From assembly GCA_016713885.1 (NCBI GenBank), contig JADJOF010000003.1, positions 1 to 64,000 on the forward strand: a stretch of DNA of 64,000 bases, given 5' to 3'. The DNA comes from Bdellovibrionales bacterium (GTDB taxonomy: Bacteria; Bdellovibrionota; Bdellovibrionia; Bdellovibrionales; JAMPXM01). This document shows, piece by piece, positions 8,176 to 16,180 of the stretch (position 1 is its first letter; every line of letters starts with the position of its first letter). The notes beneath the pieces are model-generated. The model ran no database searches, was not told the DNA's origin, and saw nothing but the letters and a program-made list of their open reading frames with translations. The position numbers were made by a program, and so were the translations under genes.

Positions 8176-8970
8176 ATGAATGCGCAAGAGATGAAAATGG
8201 AAGTTGGATTTTTGACTAAAACTTTGGGTGCCTTGGGGGTGTTGGCGAGCCTTCTTTCGGCAAACGTCGGCCAGGCCACGGTGGAGAAGTCAGGACGGGT
8301 ATTGGTTGTTGTGAGCGAACTTGATAGCCGAGTGGCTCCGGAGCTACGGGGGCTCTACCAGATCATTGAGCAATTAACTCAGGTCACAGCGGGTGTGACC
8401 TTGGGGTCCGAATACGCGCAGGTTCGAGTTCTCAAGAACTCTCAGGCGACACTGGCGAACTATGCGGCCACTCTTCGCGCATTGGCGAGAAATCCATCGG
8501 TTCAAGCGATTGATACCATTCTTTCGGTTCACGGAAGCACCGGGTCGTTGCTCTTTGCGGAAGGAAGTCAAAGCATGGGGGCGCTTGAACGAGCCGTTCT
8601 TCCTGCCGGTATGCCGACGGCGGAACGTGCGACCTTACGTCGCAAGCTTCGGATCATGTACAATCTTTCCTGCTTTGGTCAGTCGCATAATCGGACCTTT
8701 TTCGATATCGGTTATGACATTGTTGCCGGCAGCAAAGGTGTGAATGCCAATGCCGAAGTCGAGTTTGTTCCGGTATTGACGAACATTCGCCTTGGCGGTC
8801 GCTTCGTTGATGGTTTTGCTCCGTCGAATAACGATGTTGCACTGTCGGTGGCGGATGCGCCGCTTCGCTTAGCCGGCAATCTCGCGCAGAACGCTTTGCG
8901 ATTCACAGACTCCAAGAAGGTCTTTACAGGATTTGCTGCCACACGAATCAATACAGATGCACGTCCGTGA
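8176..8970 (+). CDS. secreted protein with caspase-like His/Cys arrangement
   Basis: 264 residues with a hydrophobic export segment (about residues 12-34, ending NVGQA). After it comes a predicted alpha/beta fold: RVLVVVSELDSRV, then a hydrophobic strand ending in His-Gly (IDTILSVHGSTG, H119), then a second strand ending in Cys (LRIMYNLSCFGQSH, C166). The order strand-HG then strand-xC is the hallmark of clan CD peptidases (caspase, gingipain and clostripain folds). This is my inference from motif geometry; no family name is assured. A GAGGAG Shine-Dalgarno 8 bases before ATG 8176 supports the start. It is a single-gene unit followed by a hairpin terminator. Confidence 0.6.
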   Translation: MNAQEMKMEVGFLTKTLGALGVLASLLSANVGQATVEKSGRVLVVVSELDSRVAPELRGLYQIIEQLTQVTAGVTLGSEYAQVRVLKNSQATLANYAATLRALARNPSVQAIDTILSVHGSTGSLLFAEGSQSMGALERAVLPAGMPTAERATLRRKLRIMYNLSCFGQSHNRTFFDIGYDIVAGSKGVNANAEVEFVPVLTNIRLGGRFVDGFAPSNNDVALSVADAPLRLAGNLAQNALRFTDSKKVFTGFAATRINTDARP

Positions 8971-9002
8971 AGGGTGCGCTGATCAACTCATCAGTGGCAA
9001 GA

Positions 9003-9027
9003 GGGCCGTGCTCAATGAGCGCGGCCC
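9003..9027 (+). terminator. hairpin terminator after the caspase-like gene
   Basis: An 11-bp stem (GGGCCGTGCTC paired with GAGCGCGGCCC, one G-U) closes a 3-base loop and is followed by a short T-rich stretch. It lies 33 bases after the stop at 8970 and separates that gene from the operon starting at 9158. Confidence 0.7.
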
Positions 9028-9157
9028 TTTCGACTTGAGATAGAGCACTTTTACGGTTGGTTTTTTGTAAAAACATGTAGCCCATCCCTAGTCGATATAC
9101 GTAGGATTGGGGCCGCCTTCAGTGTGAACACGATCGTAGCGCTAAAGGGTCGATGGG

Positions 9158-10951
9158 GTGGCGATGATTTCAAATCAGTCGTGGTATCAGGTCTTGAGGG
9201 CTTTTTCGGGTCTTTTGATCGCCATGCTGATTCTCACCGCGGCCTACTCCTTTGATCGGTATCAAGATCGGAGGGATCAGCCCAGCGAAATTGCGGCACA
9301 GCATCGTCGTTCGCCAAATGAAGAGTCGCCGCTCAACTTTCAGTTGCTGGATGAGTCAAAGAGCGCGGGCGTGGATGGCATGCCAGCGCAGGCAGAGGGG
9401 ACCGAGGATCAAAGTGGTTACTATGGCGAGGCTTTGCGACGCCTCAAGGGTGCAGCCGTGGCTGTGGCCGACGTGAATAGTGACGGGCGCCCCGATATTT
9501 TTGTGACCTATTCGCTTTTTAAAGATGAATCTGCCAATCGACTTTTTATCAATCAAGGCGGCGGCCGCTTTGAGGATACGACTGAGAAGTCTGGTCTGGC
9601 GGGGCTGCATGGTCGAGGACTCTTTCTTGATCTAACCAACAGCGGTCGGCGCGATCTTGTTTTGCTACAGAACTGTCCCGCAGTGTATCGCAACGACGGC
9701 AAAGGTGTTTTTAAGCGCGATGAGAGCGTTGATCTTGGCTGCCATTGCGCTATTTTTGGCGCCAACGTTTTGGATATCAACGACGATGGATACATCGATC
9801 TGCTCCTTTCTCCTTATGCGGCAAAGTGCAACGAATCTCCAAACAATCGAGCACAGGCGACCAACGGCGGTTTGCCTATTTTTTTTGAGAATCAAAAAGG
9901 ACTGACATTTAAGCGAGTTGAACGACCGGGGTTGCCTGTTCGCCCAGGCTGGACGCATGCGATTGGCGTTGCCGATATTGACTATTCAGGTCGGAGCGAC
10001 ATTTGGTTTGCGACGGATTATGGCTCCGATCGCATTTTCCTCAATGACGGCAAGCATGGCTACACCGACGTGACGAGCGAGAATACCGATCACACATATC
10101 AGGGAAACGGAATGTCGGCCGAGATGGCGGATATCGATAATGATGGACGCCCAGTCGTGTTTGTCTCACATGTGTTTCAACGTTATTACAATGTTGAGGG
10201 CAATGCGCTTTGGAAGTGGCAGGCCGGTCATCAGTTTTTCGAGATTTCGAGTGAGCGAGGTGTCAACCGATGTGGCTTTGCGTGGGGCGCGAAATTTGCC
10301 GACGTGGATAACGATGGATGGCAGGACCTTGTTGTCGGAAATGGATTTCGGTCGGCAAACCGCGAGCGCAATTACTATTTTGCCAACGGGACTGTGGACT
10401 CTGGCGCACAATACATGCTTCGGCAGTCGCGCATGTGGCCGTCGATGCGCGATCTTTCGTGGAGTGGCTATCAGTCGCCGTGTCTGTTTATGAATCAAGG
10501 TGGCAAGTTCGTCGATATGGCGAAGTTCACAGATTTTAGCTATAATTTTTCGTCTGATAATCGTGGGGTTGCGACAATTGACGTCGAGAACGATGGTCGT
10601 CTTGGTTTCGTTTTCTCCAATCAAAGTCAACCGGCGGAACTCTATCGGAATCGTCCTATAGGGAAGTCTCCGCCTCCGGCATGGATTGGGTTTGAGCTGA
10701 TTGGCAGCCGTGCCAACCGCGATGCTCTTGGCGCTAAAGTCGAAGTTCGCCTCAACGACGGTCGTGTCTTGAGGCGTGAGATTCAGCCGTTTAACGGCTA
10801 CATGGCGCAAAGCGACGGTCGTGTGCATTTCGGCTTGGGGCACGCGCCAAAGATTAGCTCTGTTGTGATCACGTGGCCGGGTCCTCGGTTTGGGGAACAA
10901 AAGCTTTCGGGATTTGAACTTGGTACCTATAACAAGGTTGTCGAGCAATGA
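9158..10951 (+). CDS. FG-GAP/VCBS repeat protein with C-terminal ASPIC/UnbV domain (UnbV-like)
   Basis: 597 residues. An N-terminal membrane anchor or signal (about residues 14-31) is followed by an FG-GAP/VCBS beta-propeller with at least five calcium-binding-like loops: DVNSDGRPDIF (near 105), DINDDGYIDLL, DIDYSGRSDIW, DIDNDGRPVVF and DVDNDGWQDLV. The last 90 residues (WIGFELIGSRANRDALGAKV onward, through VVITWPGP) form the ASPIC/UnbV domain. It is therefore extracytoplasmic. The gene overlaps the next one by 4 bases. In enediyne clusters UnbV is paired with the membrane protein UnbU, and the downstream gene fits that role. Start is GTG 9158, or ATG 9164 two codons later. Confidence 0.85.
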   Translation: MAMISNQSWYQVLRAFSGLLIAMLILTAAYSFDRYQDRRDQPSEIAAQHRRSPNEESPLNFQLLDESKSAGVDGMPAQAEGTEDQSGYYGEALRRLKGAAVAVADVNSDGRPDIFVTYSLFKDESANRLFINQGGGRFEDTTEKSGLAGLHGRGLFLDLTNSGRRDLVLLQNCPAVYRNDGKGVFKRDESVDLGCHCAIFGANVLDINDDGYIDLLLSPYAAKCNESPNNRAQATNGGLPIFFENQKGLTFKRVERPGLPVRPGWTHAIGVADIDYSGRSDIWFATDYGSDRIFLNDGKHGYTDVTSENTDHTYQGNGMSAEMADIDNDGRPVVFVSHVFQRYYNVEGNALWKWQAGHQFFEISSERGVNRCGFAWGAKFADVDNDGWQDLVVGNGFRSANRERNYYFANGTVDSGAQYMLRQSRMWPSMRDLSWSGYQSPCLFMNQGGKFVDMAKFTDFSYNFSSDNRGVATIDVENDGRLGFVFSNQSQPAELYRNRPIGKSPPPAWIGFELIGSRANRDALGAKVEVRLNDGRVLRREIQPFNGYMAQSDGRVHFGLGHAPKISSVVITWPGPRFGEQKLSGFELGTYNKVVEQ

Positions 10952-11766
10952 AGCCAAGGGTGTTGTTAGGCGTTGAGATTCCTTCAATTCGAGATCCGCG
11001 CTGGATTTTTCTACTCTCGCTGACGAGCTTTGTTGTATTTGCGGTGCTGTTTCCTGGCTTTCGGCGAACGCCTGAGCAGATGTTGGCGTCGTTGACGACG
11101 TGTATTGGGCTTGAACTCGGTATCGCTCGCCTTTTGGGTAAGAAGATGATCTTCCCCCTGAGCGCTTGGATCACTTCGATGGGAACGCTCTTGCTGACGG
11201 ACACAGCAAGCGTCGAAGGAGTTATGATCGCAGCGACTCTTGGTATTCTGTCTAAGCAATTGATCACTATTCGGGGCCACCATGTTTTCAATCCGGCGAA
11301 TTTCGGCGTCCTTGTGGCTTATTTTTTCTTCACCGAGATGATCACAATTTCGCCGGGACGCTGGGGCGGGACAGTGACGACGGTCGGTGCGGTTGTCGCG
11401 CTCGGTCTGTATATTGGATTCAAGGTGAATCGTCTTTATCTTTCGCTCAGTTTTGTCGCGAGCTATTTCTTGGGCTGCGCTTTGATGGCGCAGATATTGG
11501 GGCGCCCCTTATTGGCGCTTTGTCTGCCTATGACGGGTGCCGCCTTTTACCTCTTCACGTTTTTTATGATCACGGATCCCAAAACGTCGCCCGATCGTCC
11601 GCATGAACAGATCGTCTTTGGTTTTTTTGTGGCGACTCTCGCAACGTATTTGCGGTTGATGACAGTGGTGAGCAATCTGTTCTTGGCGCTTTTTGTTGGG
11701 ACGGCGGTTTACTCGGTCTGGCGCAATCGCGACCTGATTGTCATGCCGAGGTCTGAGGCCGCATGA
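10948..11766 (+). CDS. RnfD/NqrB-family membrane protein (UnbU-like)
   Basis: 272 residues, almost entirely transmembrane, with about eight to nine hydrophobic segments. The HHVFNPANFGVLVAYFF segment and the late FMITDPKTSPDRPHEQ motif match the NqrB/RnfD/UnbU superfamily, where conserved His and Asn-Pro residues line the cofactor region. No other Rnf or Nqr subunit is encoded nearby, so it is not part of a complete Rnf complex. ATGA overlaps on both sides bind it translationally to the UnbV-like gene before it and the Crp/Fnr gene after it. A flavin- or quinone-linked electron transfer role across the membrane is plausible from family membership but not shown. Confidence 0.8.
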   Translation: MKPRVLLGVEIPSIRDPRWIFLLSLTSFVVFAVLFPGFRRTPEQMLASLTTCIGLELGIARLLGKKMIFPLSAWITSMGTLLLTDTASVEGVMIAATLGILSKQLITIRGHHVFNPANFGVLVAYFFFTEMITISPGRWGGTVTTVGAVVALGLYIGFKVNRLYLSLSFVASYFLGCALMAQILGRPLLALCLPMTGAAFYLFTFFMITDPKTSPDRPHEQIVFGFFVATLATYLRLMTVVSNLFLALFVGTAVYSVWRNRDLIVMPRSEAA

Positions 11767-12455
11767 CATCTTGTCGTTCCTGCCCGGCTTGGCCACAGAG
11801 TGTGTTTAGAGAGTTTGATGATGTCGAAGTTGCGACGCTGGCGCAGCATAAGCGTCCGTGTCATCTCAGTAAAGGTGATGTACTGTTTGAGCAGGGAACT
11901 CCGGTGCGTGGCATGTACTGCAATGCCAACGGTCTCCTCAAGGTGCTGCAGAAAAATCAGAACGGAAAAGTTATTTTCTCGCGTCTTGTTTTTCCATCCG
12001 ATTCGGCGGGGCATCGCAGTCTGTTTATTGAGGCCCTTTACAAGGGCACAGCGTCGGTTGTTTCTGATTCCGCTGATGTTTGCTTTATCGAGATGGCCGA
12101 CGTTCTTAAGCTTTTCTCTGAGAACAGTGTTTTTGCGCGCAGTTTGATTGTGAAACTCGCAGGTGAGTTGGATCGTTCTGTCACTGAGCAGATTCAAATG
12201 AAGGAGCTCTCGTCGTTTGCGAGACTTTGTCAGCTGTTGGAAGGACTCTTTGAGAATTTTTCTGAGGTTCAGAACGATGCAAAGGTCTTGCGCTCGGCGA
12301 TCTCAAAAGTAGACATTGCACGCTTGCTTTCCGTTGCGGACGAGACCGTCATTCGTTGGATGGCCGATTTAAAGCGAGAAGAAATCATCGACCTTCGCGA
12401 CCGACGATTTGTACTGCTGAATCCTGCGAAGCTTCGGGCCTACGCTAAGGGTTGA
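11763..12455 (+). CDS. Crp/Fnr-family transcriptional regulator
   Basis: 230 residues. An N-terminal cyclic-nucleotide-binding-like barrel (LSKGDVLFEQGTPVRGMYC to FIEMADVLKLF) is joined by a dimer helix to a winged helix-turn-helix (SKVDIARLLSVADETVIRWMADLKREEII). An N-terminal SCRSC cysteine pair resembles, but does not match, the four-cysteine cluster of FNR, so oxygen or redox sensing is only a possibility. The start overlaps the stop of the UnbU-like gene by 4 bases, making it the third cistron of the operon and a candidate autoregulator. It converges with the lipoprotein gene, overlapping it by 11 bases. Confidence 0.85.
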   Translation: MTSCRSCPAWPQSVFREFDDVEVATLAQHKRPCHLSKGDVLFEQGTPVRGMYCNANGLLKVLQKNQNGKVIFSRLVFPSDSAGHRSLFIEALYKGTASVVSDSADVCFIEMADVLKLFSENSVFARSLIVKLAGELDRSVTEQIQMKELSSFARLCQLLEGLFENFSEVQNDAKVLRSAISKVDIARLLSVADETVIRWMADLKREEIIDLRDRRFVLLNPAKLRAYAKG

Positions 12456-13569
12456 GATACGCCTGCCAGAGTTCAAGAGCGGCCTGCTCGTTTCCATTCA
12501 GACCGGCGGCTTGCGCGGATGGCCGAATGTTGAGCCGCGATAGGATGAAGCGAGTCGTTTCTGTTTGCTCTGGCTTAAGTCCCACAGCAAGCATGTCCTG
12601 CTTGGTCTGTGCTGCTGGCTCAAGGAGTTCTTCGCGAATAAAAGCGAGACCTGCGACGCCGAGTCGTGCTTCAGAAAAGTCGACATCCACTCGCATTGCG
12701 AGTTTAAACAGTTGGCTGATCGTTCCGTAGTCAGCAAAGTCGGTCGTCATGGATAAGAGTGCCAAGCCGAACATGTTGTATCGAGTTTGAAGAAGCTGGC
12801 GAATGCGGTCGGGGCGTGAAAGCACCTCTTTGATGTAGTGAGGACCCGCGGGCAAAACAACGCGACCGGCATCAATCTCAGGCTTCATCTTCAGCGCATG
12901 AATAATGAGATCATAGATCGACATCGGCTTACCAAATGCTGGATCGGCAAACTGCTTTCGATTGTTTTTACTGATTGCAAATGCCATCGCATTGAACGCA
13001 GCGGCTTTGTTCTCTTCAGAGTGTTCGTTTCGATTGGGCTTTGCCTCAGGCCAAACTTGACCGTGCTTCGGTGCCAACTCATCAAGGCGAGTCATGAATT
13101 CAGAAAGCGTTTGCTGGTAGAGAAGCAGGCGTTGCGCTGGCTCAGCGTCGCGTCCAACGTCGCCAAGAAGCTGATGCTCGTATGACGAGACGTAGAGAGT
13201 GGCTTCAGCGAGGCGCGTTTGAAGCGACATGACTTTAGTGATTTTGTCCATCGACGCGCGACGGAGTTCAGAGGCCGAGCCTTGGCGACCGGCATCGAGA
13301 ATTTCATTTGAAGTTTTCGCGACTTGGCCCGTTGTGGGTGCAATGTTGTCTTTTGAAATTTGCAAAAGCTCTTTCATCTGTTCGTTTGTCGTGCCCATCT
13401 CGTTGCCGAGAGTTTTCGTGGTGTTGTTCATTTCACTGGTGTTGTCCTTCATCTCGTCGACCTTTTTAAGCTCGCTGCAGGCCGAGAGGCTGAGGGCACC
13501 GATGAGTCCAAAGACCGCGATTTGAGATGACGGGACAAGATTTGGTTTTTTCATAGAGCCGTTTTTCAT
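12445..13569 (-). CDS. predicted lipoprotein with coiled-coil stalk, function unknown
   Basis: The signal peptide ends in a lipobox (GALSLSAC), so the protein should be lipid-anchored at that Cys. Directly after it is a heptad-like coiled coil (LKKVDEMKDNTSEMNNTT through EQMKELLQISKDNI), reminiscent of a short stalk. The rest, about 270 residues, is helical without a domain I recognise. Two in-frame starts are possible, ATG 13569 (MKNGSMKKP) and ATG 13554 (MKKPNLVP); neither has a strong Shine-Dalgarno. It is monocistronic or cotranscribed with the small gene upstream at 13656-13913. Lipoproteins with this coiled-coil start are often envelope structural proteins, but that is speculative here. 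Confidence 0.65.
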   Translation of the reverse strand: MKNGSMKKPNLVPSSQIAVFGLIGALSLSACSELKKVDEMKDNTSEMNNTTKTLGNEMGTTNEQMKELLQISKDNIAPTTGQVAKTSNEILDAGRQGSASELRRASMDKITKVMSLQTRLAEATLYVSSYEHQLLGDVGRDAEPAQRLLLYQQTLSEFMTRLDELAPKHGQVWPEAKPNRNEHSEENKAAAFNAMAFAISKNNRKQFADPAFGKPMSIYDLIIHALKMKPEIDAGRVVLPAGPHYIKEVLSRPDRIRQLLQTRYNMFGLALLSMTTDFADYGTISQLFKLAMRVDVDFSEARLGVAGLAFIREELLEPAAQTKQDMLAVGLKPEQTETTRFILSRLNIRPSAQAAGLNGNEQAALELWQAYLNP

Positions 13570-13655
13570 GAAGTCGCTAGAGATCAAGACCCGTGCCGAC
13601 GGGAGAGGGGATGTCGCCAAGCTCACGCAGCCAAGCTGTCAAACTTATGGGCAGG

Positions 13656-13913
13656 CTATTTCTTTTTTTCTGAATGCTTTTTGAAGTCTTGAATTGTGAT
13701 GAATCCGTAGGTGCGTTTTCGAATCGTGTCGCGGGCCACGTCGCGGAGCTCTTCAAGGACGTCGTCTTCAAAAGCGTGTGGGATCATGCCTTGGCGTTTT
13801 AGGTCTGAAGTGTACTCCTCTAGAACCTGGGGAATAACGCTCTCTGGACGCTCGGATTCAACCAGAGCATTCATCAAGTGATAGTCAATCAGTTCAAGGA
13901 GTCGTGCGTTCAT
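13656..13913 (-). CDS. small conserved-looking hypothetical protein
   Basis: 85 residues, highly charged and helical, with no signal peptide: MNARLLELIDYHLMNALVE, then DVLEELRDVARDTIRKRTYG and a Lys-rich end. The codon usage and hydrophobic patterning look like a real soluble helical protein. I do not recognise a family. It lies between the divergent NFACT gene and the lipoprotein gene on its own strand; the 66-base gap to the NFACT start must hold divergent promoters. Confidence 0.5.
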   Translation of the reverse strand: MNARLLELIDYHLMNALVESERPESVIPQVLEEYTSDLKRQGMIPHAFEDDVLEELRDVARDTIRKRTYGFITIQDFKKHSEKKK

Positions 13914-13979
13914 CTGAATTCTTATCGTCTTTTTGAGCGGAACAGTTGACTCGGCAAAGGGCTGATAAATGATAGGGGC

Positions 13980-15302
13980 GTGTCAAAACTGAAAAGAGTC
14001 CTCAACCAAACTGAAATCGAAGGTCTAGCCGATGAGCTGCGCGGTCTTCAGGGGGCGCAGCTTCAAGAAGTTGAGGTCGAGCCGAGCCCGGAACCCGGCA
14101 GCAAAAAACCAGGAGCGCTCAGACTTGGATTCTTTCTACCAGGCGGCGTTCGCTGGGTGGTTGTCGACTATGACGTGTTGATGCCGGCACTCATTGTTTT
14201 TCCAAAGGGGGTTGCGCCTCGGCCGTTGAAGAAGGCGAAGCTCAGGCGCCCGCTGGAACTTTTTTTGCGAAGTCATTTTGTCGGTAGTCGTCTTTCGGCC
14301 GTCGGTCTTCGTGTCGACTTGGGTCGAGCTCTTGATCTCTATTTTGGTCCAGAGCGAAGGCTTGAACTCCACCTTTTTCCTCATGGTCGAAATGCGATCG
14401 CTCATGCCACGGGTGGGGCTGTTCCGACCACATCAAGTGGCAATGAAAGAACGATTGCCGAATTTAAGCCGATGCCCCACGTGCCCCCTGACGAGACCGG
14501 TCGAGTTTATTCAGAAGTGCGAACGCCAGAGGCGATCTTTGCAGAGTGGAATGAGAGCTCGTCTCTAGCGACCGTGTCGAAAGAGGCAGCCAAGGATCAG
14601 GTGCTCTCGACACTGACGGTGTTGATCGAAAAGAAAAAACGAGCGCTCGAGAAAGTTGAACTGGAAATTGAGAATAAGTCGCGAACCGAGTTTCGTGCAG
14701 TGGGCGAGTGGCTGAAAGCCCATCAGACCCTTGATGTCCCAGTTGAGTGGGAGAAGTGGATCGATCGCGATCGGTCTTTGGCTGAGAACATTTCTCGTCT
14801 ATTTACTGAAGCTAAAGCCAACGATCGGAAGATCGAGGGCACGCGAAGTCGGGCGGAGGCGCTAAAAAAAGAACTCGATGCGCTTTCAGCGGGCCAGGCT
14901 CCGGTTGCAAAAAAACGAGATGGTCTGCTTGAGGCGGCCGATGCTCGCGGTCGGACTTACGAGATCGCTTCGGATCTTGTTTTACTTGTCGGCAAAAACG
15001 CGACCGAGAATATGACGATTCTTCGCAAGGCTCAGCCGTTCGATCTGTGGCTCCACTTGCGTGAGCGCCCTGGTGCGCACGGGATATTGCGACGGGCTCG
15101 AGGCCGAGTGGTCAGTGACCAGGAGTTGCGATTAGCAGGAGTGAAGGTCGCCGAACAATCGACGAAGAAGCGAGCAGCGGACCTTAAAGGTGAGACCTAC
15201 GATCTTTTGATCGTCGAATGTCGCTACGTCCGCCCGATCAAGGGCGATAAAAACGGCCGCGTGCACTACACAAACGACCGCGTTCTGCGACTAAAGCTCT
15301 AA
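13980..15302 (+). CDS. NFACT family protein (RqcH/FbpA-like)
   Basis: 440 residues. A degenerate NFACT-N-like domain is followed by a long coiled coil (VLIEKKKRALEKVELEIENKS and the RSRAEALKKELDALSAG region). The C-terminal NFACT-R/DUF814 domain (GRTYEIASDLVLLVGKNATEN, WLHLRERPGAHGILRR, VRPIKGDKNGRVHY) is well preserved. Family members bind 50S-peptidyl-tRNA complexes in ribosome quality control and recruit alanyl-tRNA for tailing. The N-terminal domain is shorter and less conserved than in RqcH, so activity cannot be assumed. Start is GTG 13980, about nine bases after a GATAGGGG stretch. Its end overlaps the convergent broken gene by 12 bases. Confidence 0.8.
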   Translation: MSKLKRVLNQTEIEGLADELRGLQGAQLQEVEVEPSPEPGSKKPGALRLGFFLPGGVRWVVVDYDVLMPALIVFPKGVAPRPLKKAKLRRPLELFLRSHFVGSRLSAVGLRVDLGRALDLYFGPERRLELHLFPHGRNAIAHATGGAVPTTSSGNERTIAEFKPMPHVPPDETGRVYSEVRTPEAIFAEWNESSSLATVSKEAAKDQVLSTLTVLIEKKKRALEKVELEIENKSRTEFRAVGEWLKAHQTLDVPVEWEKWIDRDRSLAENISRLFTEAKANDRKIEGTRSRAEALKKELDALSAGQAPVAKKRDGLLEAADARGRTYEIASDLVLLVGKNATENMTILRKAQPFDLWLHLRERPGAHGILRRARGRVVSDQELRLAGVKVAEQSTKKRAADLKGETYDLLIVECRYVRPIKGDKNGRVHYTNDRVLRLKL

Positions 15303-15816
15303 ACTGAAGTCAAACTCATGGCGAAGAGTTTTGCCGGTGCTGCAGAACTCGTCAGTATAGTATTCGTACGTATACAAAAAAGAACCTGTTAGCCATTCTT
15401 TCTCAAAAGACCTTGTTGTCTTGCCTTTGCGTTTTCTCGAAGCCATTTCTTTGTAGGTAAAGATGGCTGGCTTTGCCGCGAACTTGGCCTCGATTTTTGT
15501 GCAGTCAACAGTATCGCACCCTTCATCCCAGCGTGGTTCTCGCGCAACAAAAGTACCGTCCAAAAAGTAACCGTCATTGTGAAACTTGTGATCAATGGAT
15601 TGAGCTGTTTTTACGAGATTCTTTCCATTCTTAACATAACATAAAGCGTACCGTGGTCCGTGCAGGTGAGCTCGTAACCATTTTCTACCTCTAGATTCAG
15701 TATCACGATTTTTTTGAGAAATCTTTCTGGATACTGACCACCTTCATTTCCGTCTCGGCGAAAGTGAGACTGGAAAAGAGGTTTAAACACATAATGAAAA
15801 TGAGAGGAGGGGCCAT
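15291..15816 (-). pseudogene. secreted protein gene broken by two frameshifts
   Basis: Three frames read in succession give one coherent protein of about 174 residues. A signal peptide (MAPPLIFIMCLNLFSSLTFA, from 15816) ends shortly before a T7 run on the + strand (15709-15715). The next frame gives VILNLEVENGYELTCTD, and after a shift near 15645-15655 the third gives YVKNGKNLVKTAQSIDHKFH on to the stop at 15291. Cysteines (CTD, GCDTVDC, EFCSTG) suggest a disulfide-bonded exported protein. No family is recognised. Both shifts can be undone by one base each, so sequencing error is as likely as decay. Confidence 0.55.
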
Positions 15817-16180
15817 GAGTTCACTATTCCAGTTAGACAAATAGTAGGTCAACAAAGGCCTGTATCTTTCAGGGTGACGGAGGGTCATCCTTTTGGAGAA
15901 CGAGATAGTTCAAGTAGAACGGCCTAAAACCATAAAAATGGAAACGGAGAGAATGTTCGCCTCACGAGGTCCTCGTGACTGTTGATTCATCGAAATTCTC
16001 CATTTGGTGCGGCGATACACAGGGCGCTAAGAACGCTACAATCGTTCCTATGAGTCGTTTTTTCTTCGAGGGAGATTTCTCTCAAATCAGTGAATTCTTC
16101 CACGGTCTCTCCAGGATCGAGCTCTAGCCTTAAGGAAGCCAATTCCGCGATTTTGTGGGATGGGCCTAAAGGAGTCCCCA
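15817..16180. other. intergenic region with a 17-base palindrome
   Basis: No supportable gene. A perfect odd palindrome (TCACGAGG, T, CCTCGTGA) lies at 15962-15978 and could be an operator or a small hairpin. The remainder before 16181 contains the Shine-Dalgarno of the next gene (AAAGGAG at about 16169-16175). Promoters for the divergent genes at 15816 and 16181 should lie here, but I found no convincing consensus. Confidence 0.35.

Noticed and set aside
10948..11766. Part of a complete Rnf or Nqr respiratory complex
   Set aside because: No other Rnf or Nqr subunit lies in the neighbourhood, and the partner gene is an UnbV-type protein.
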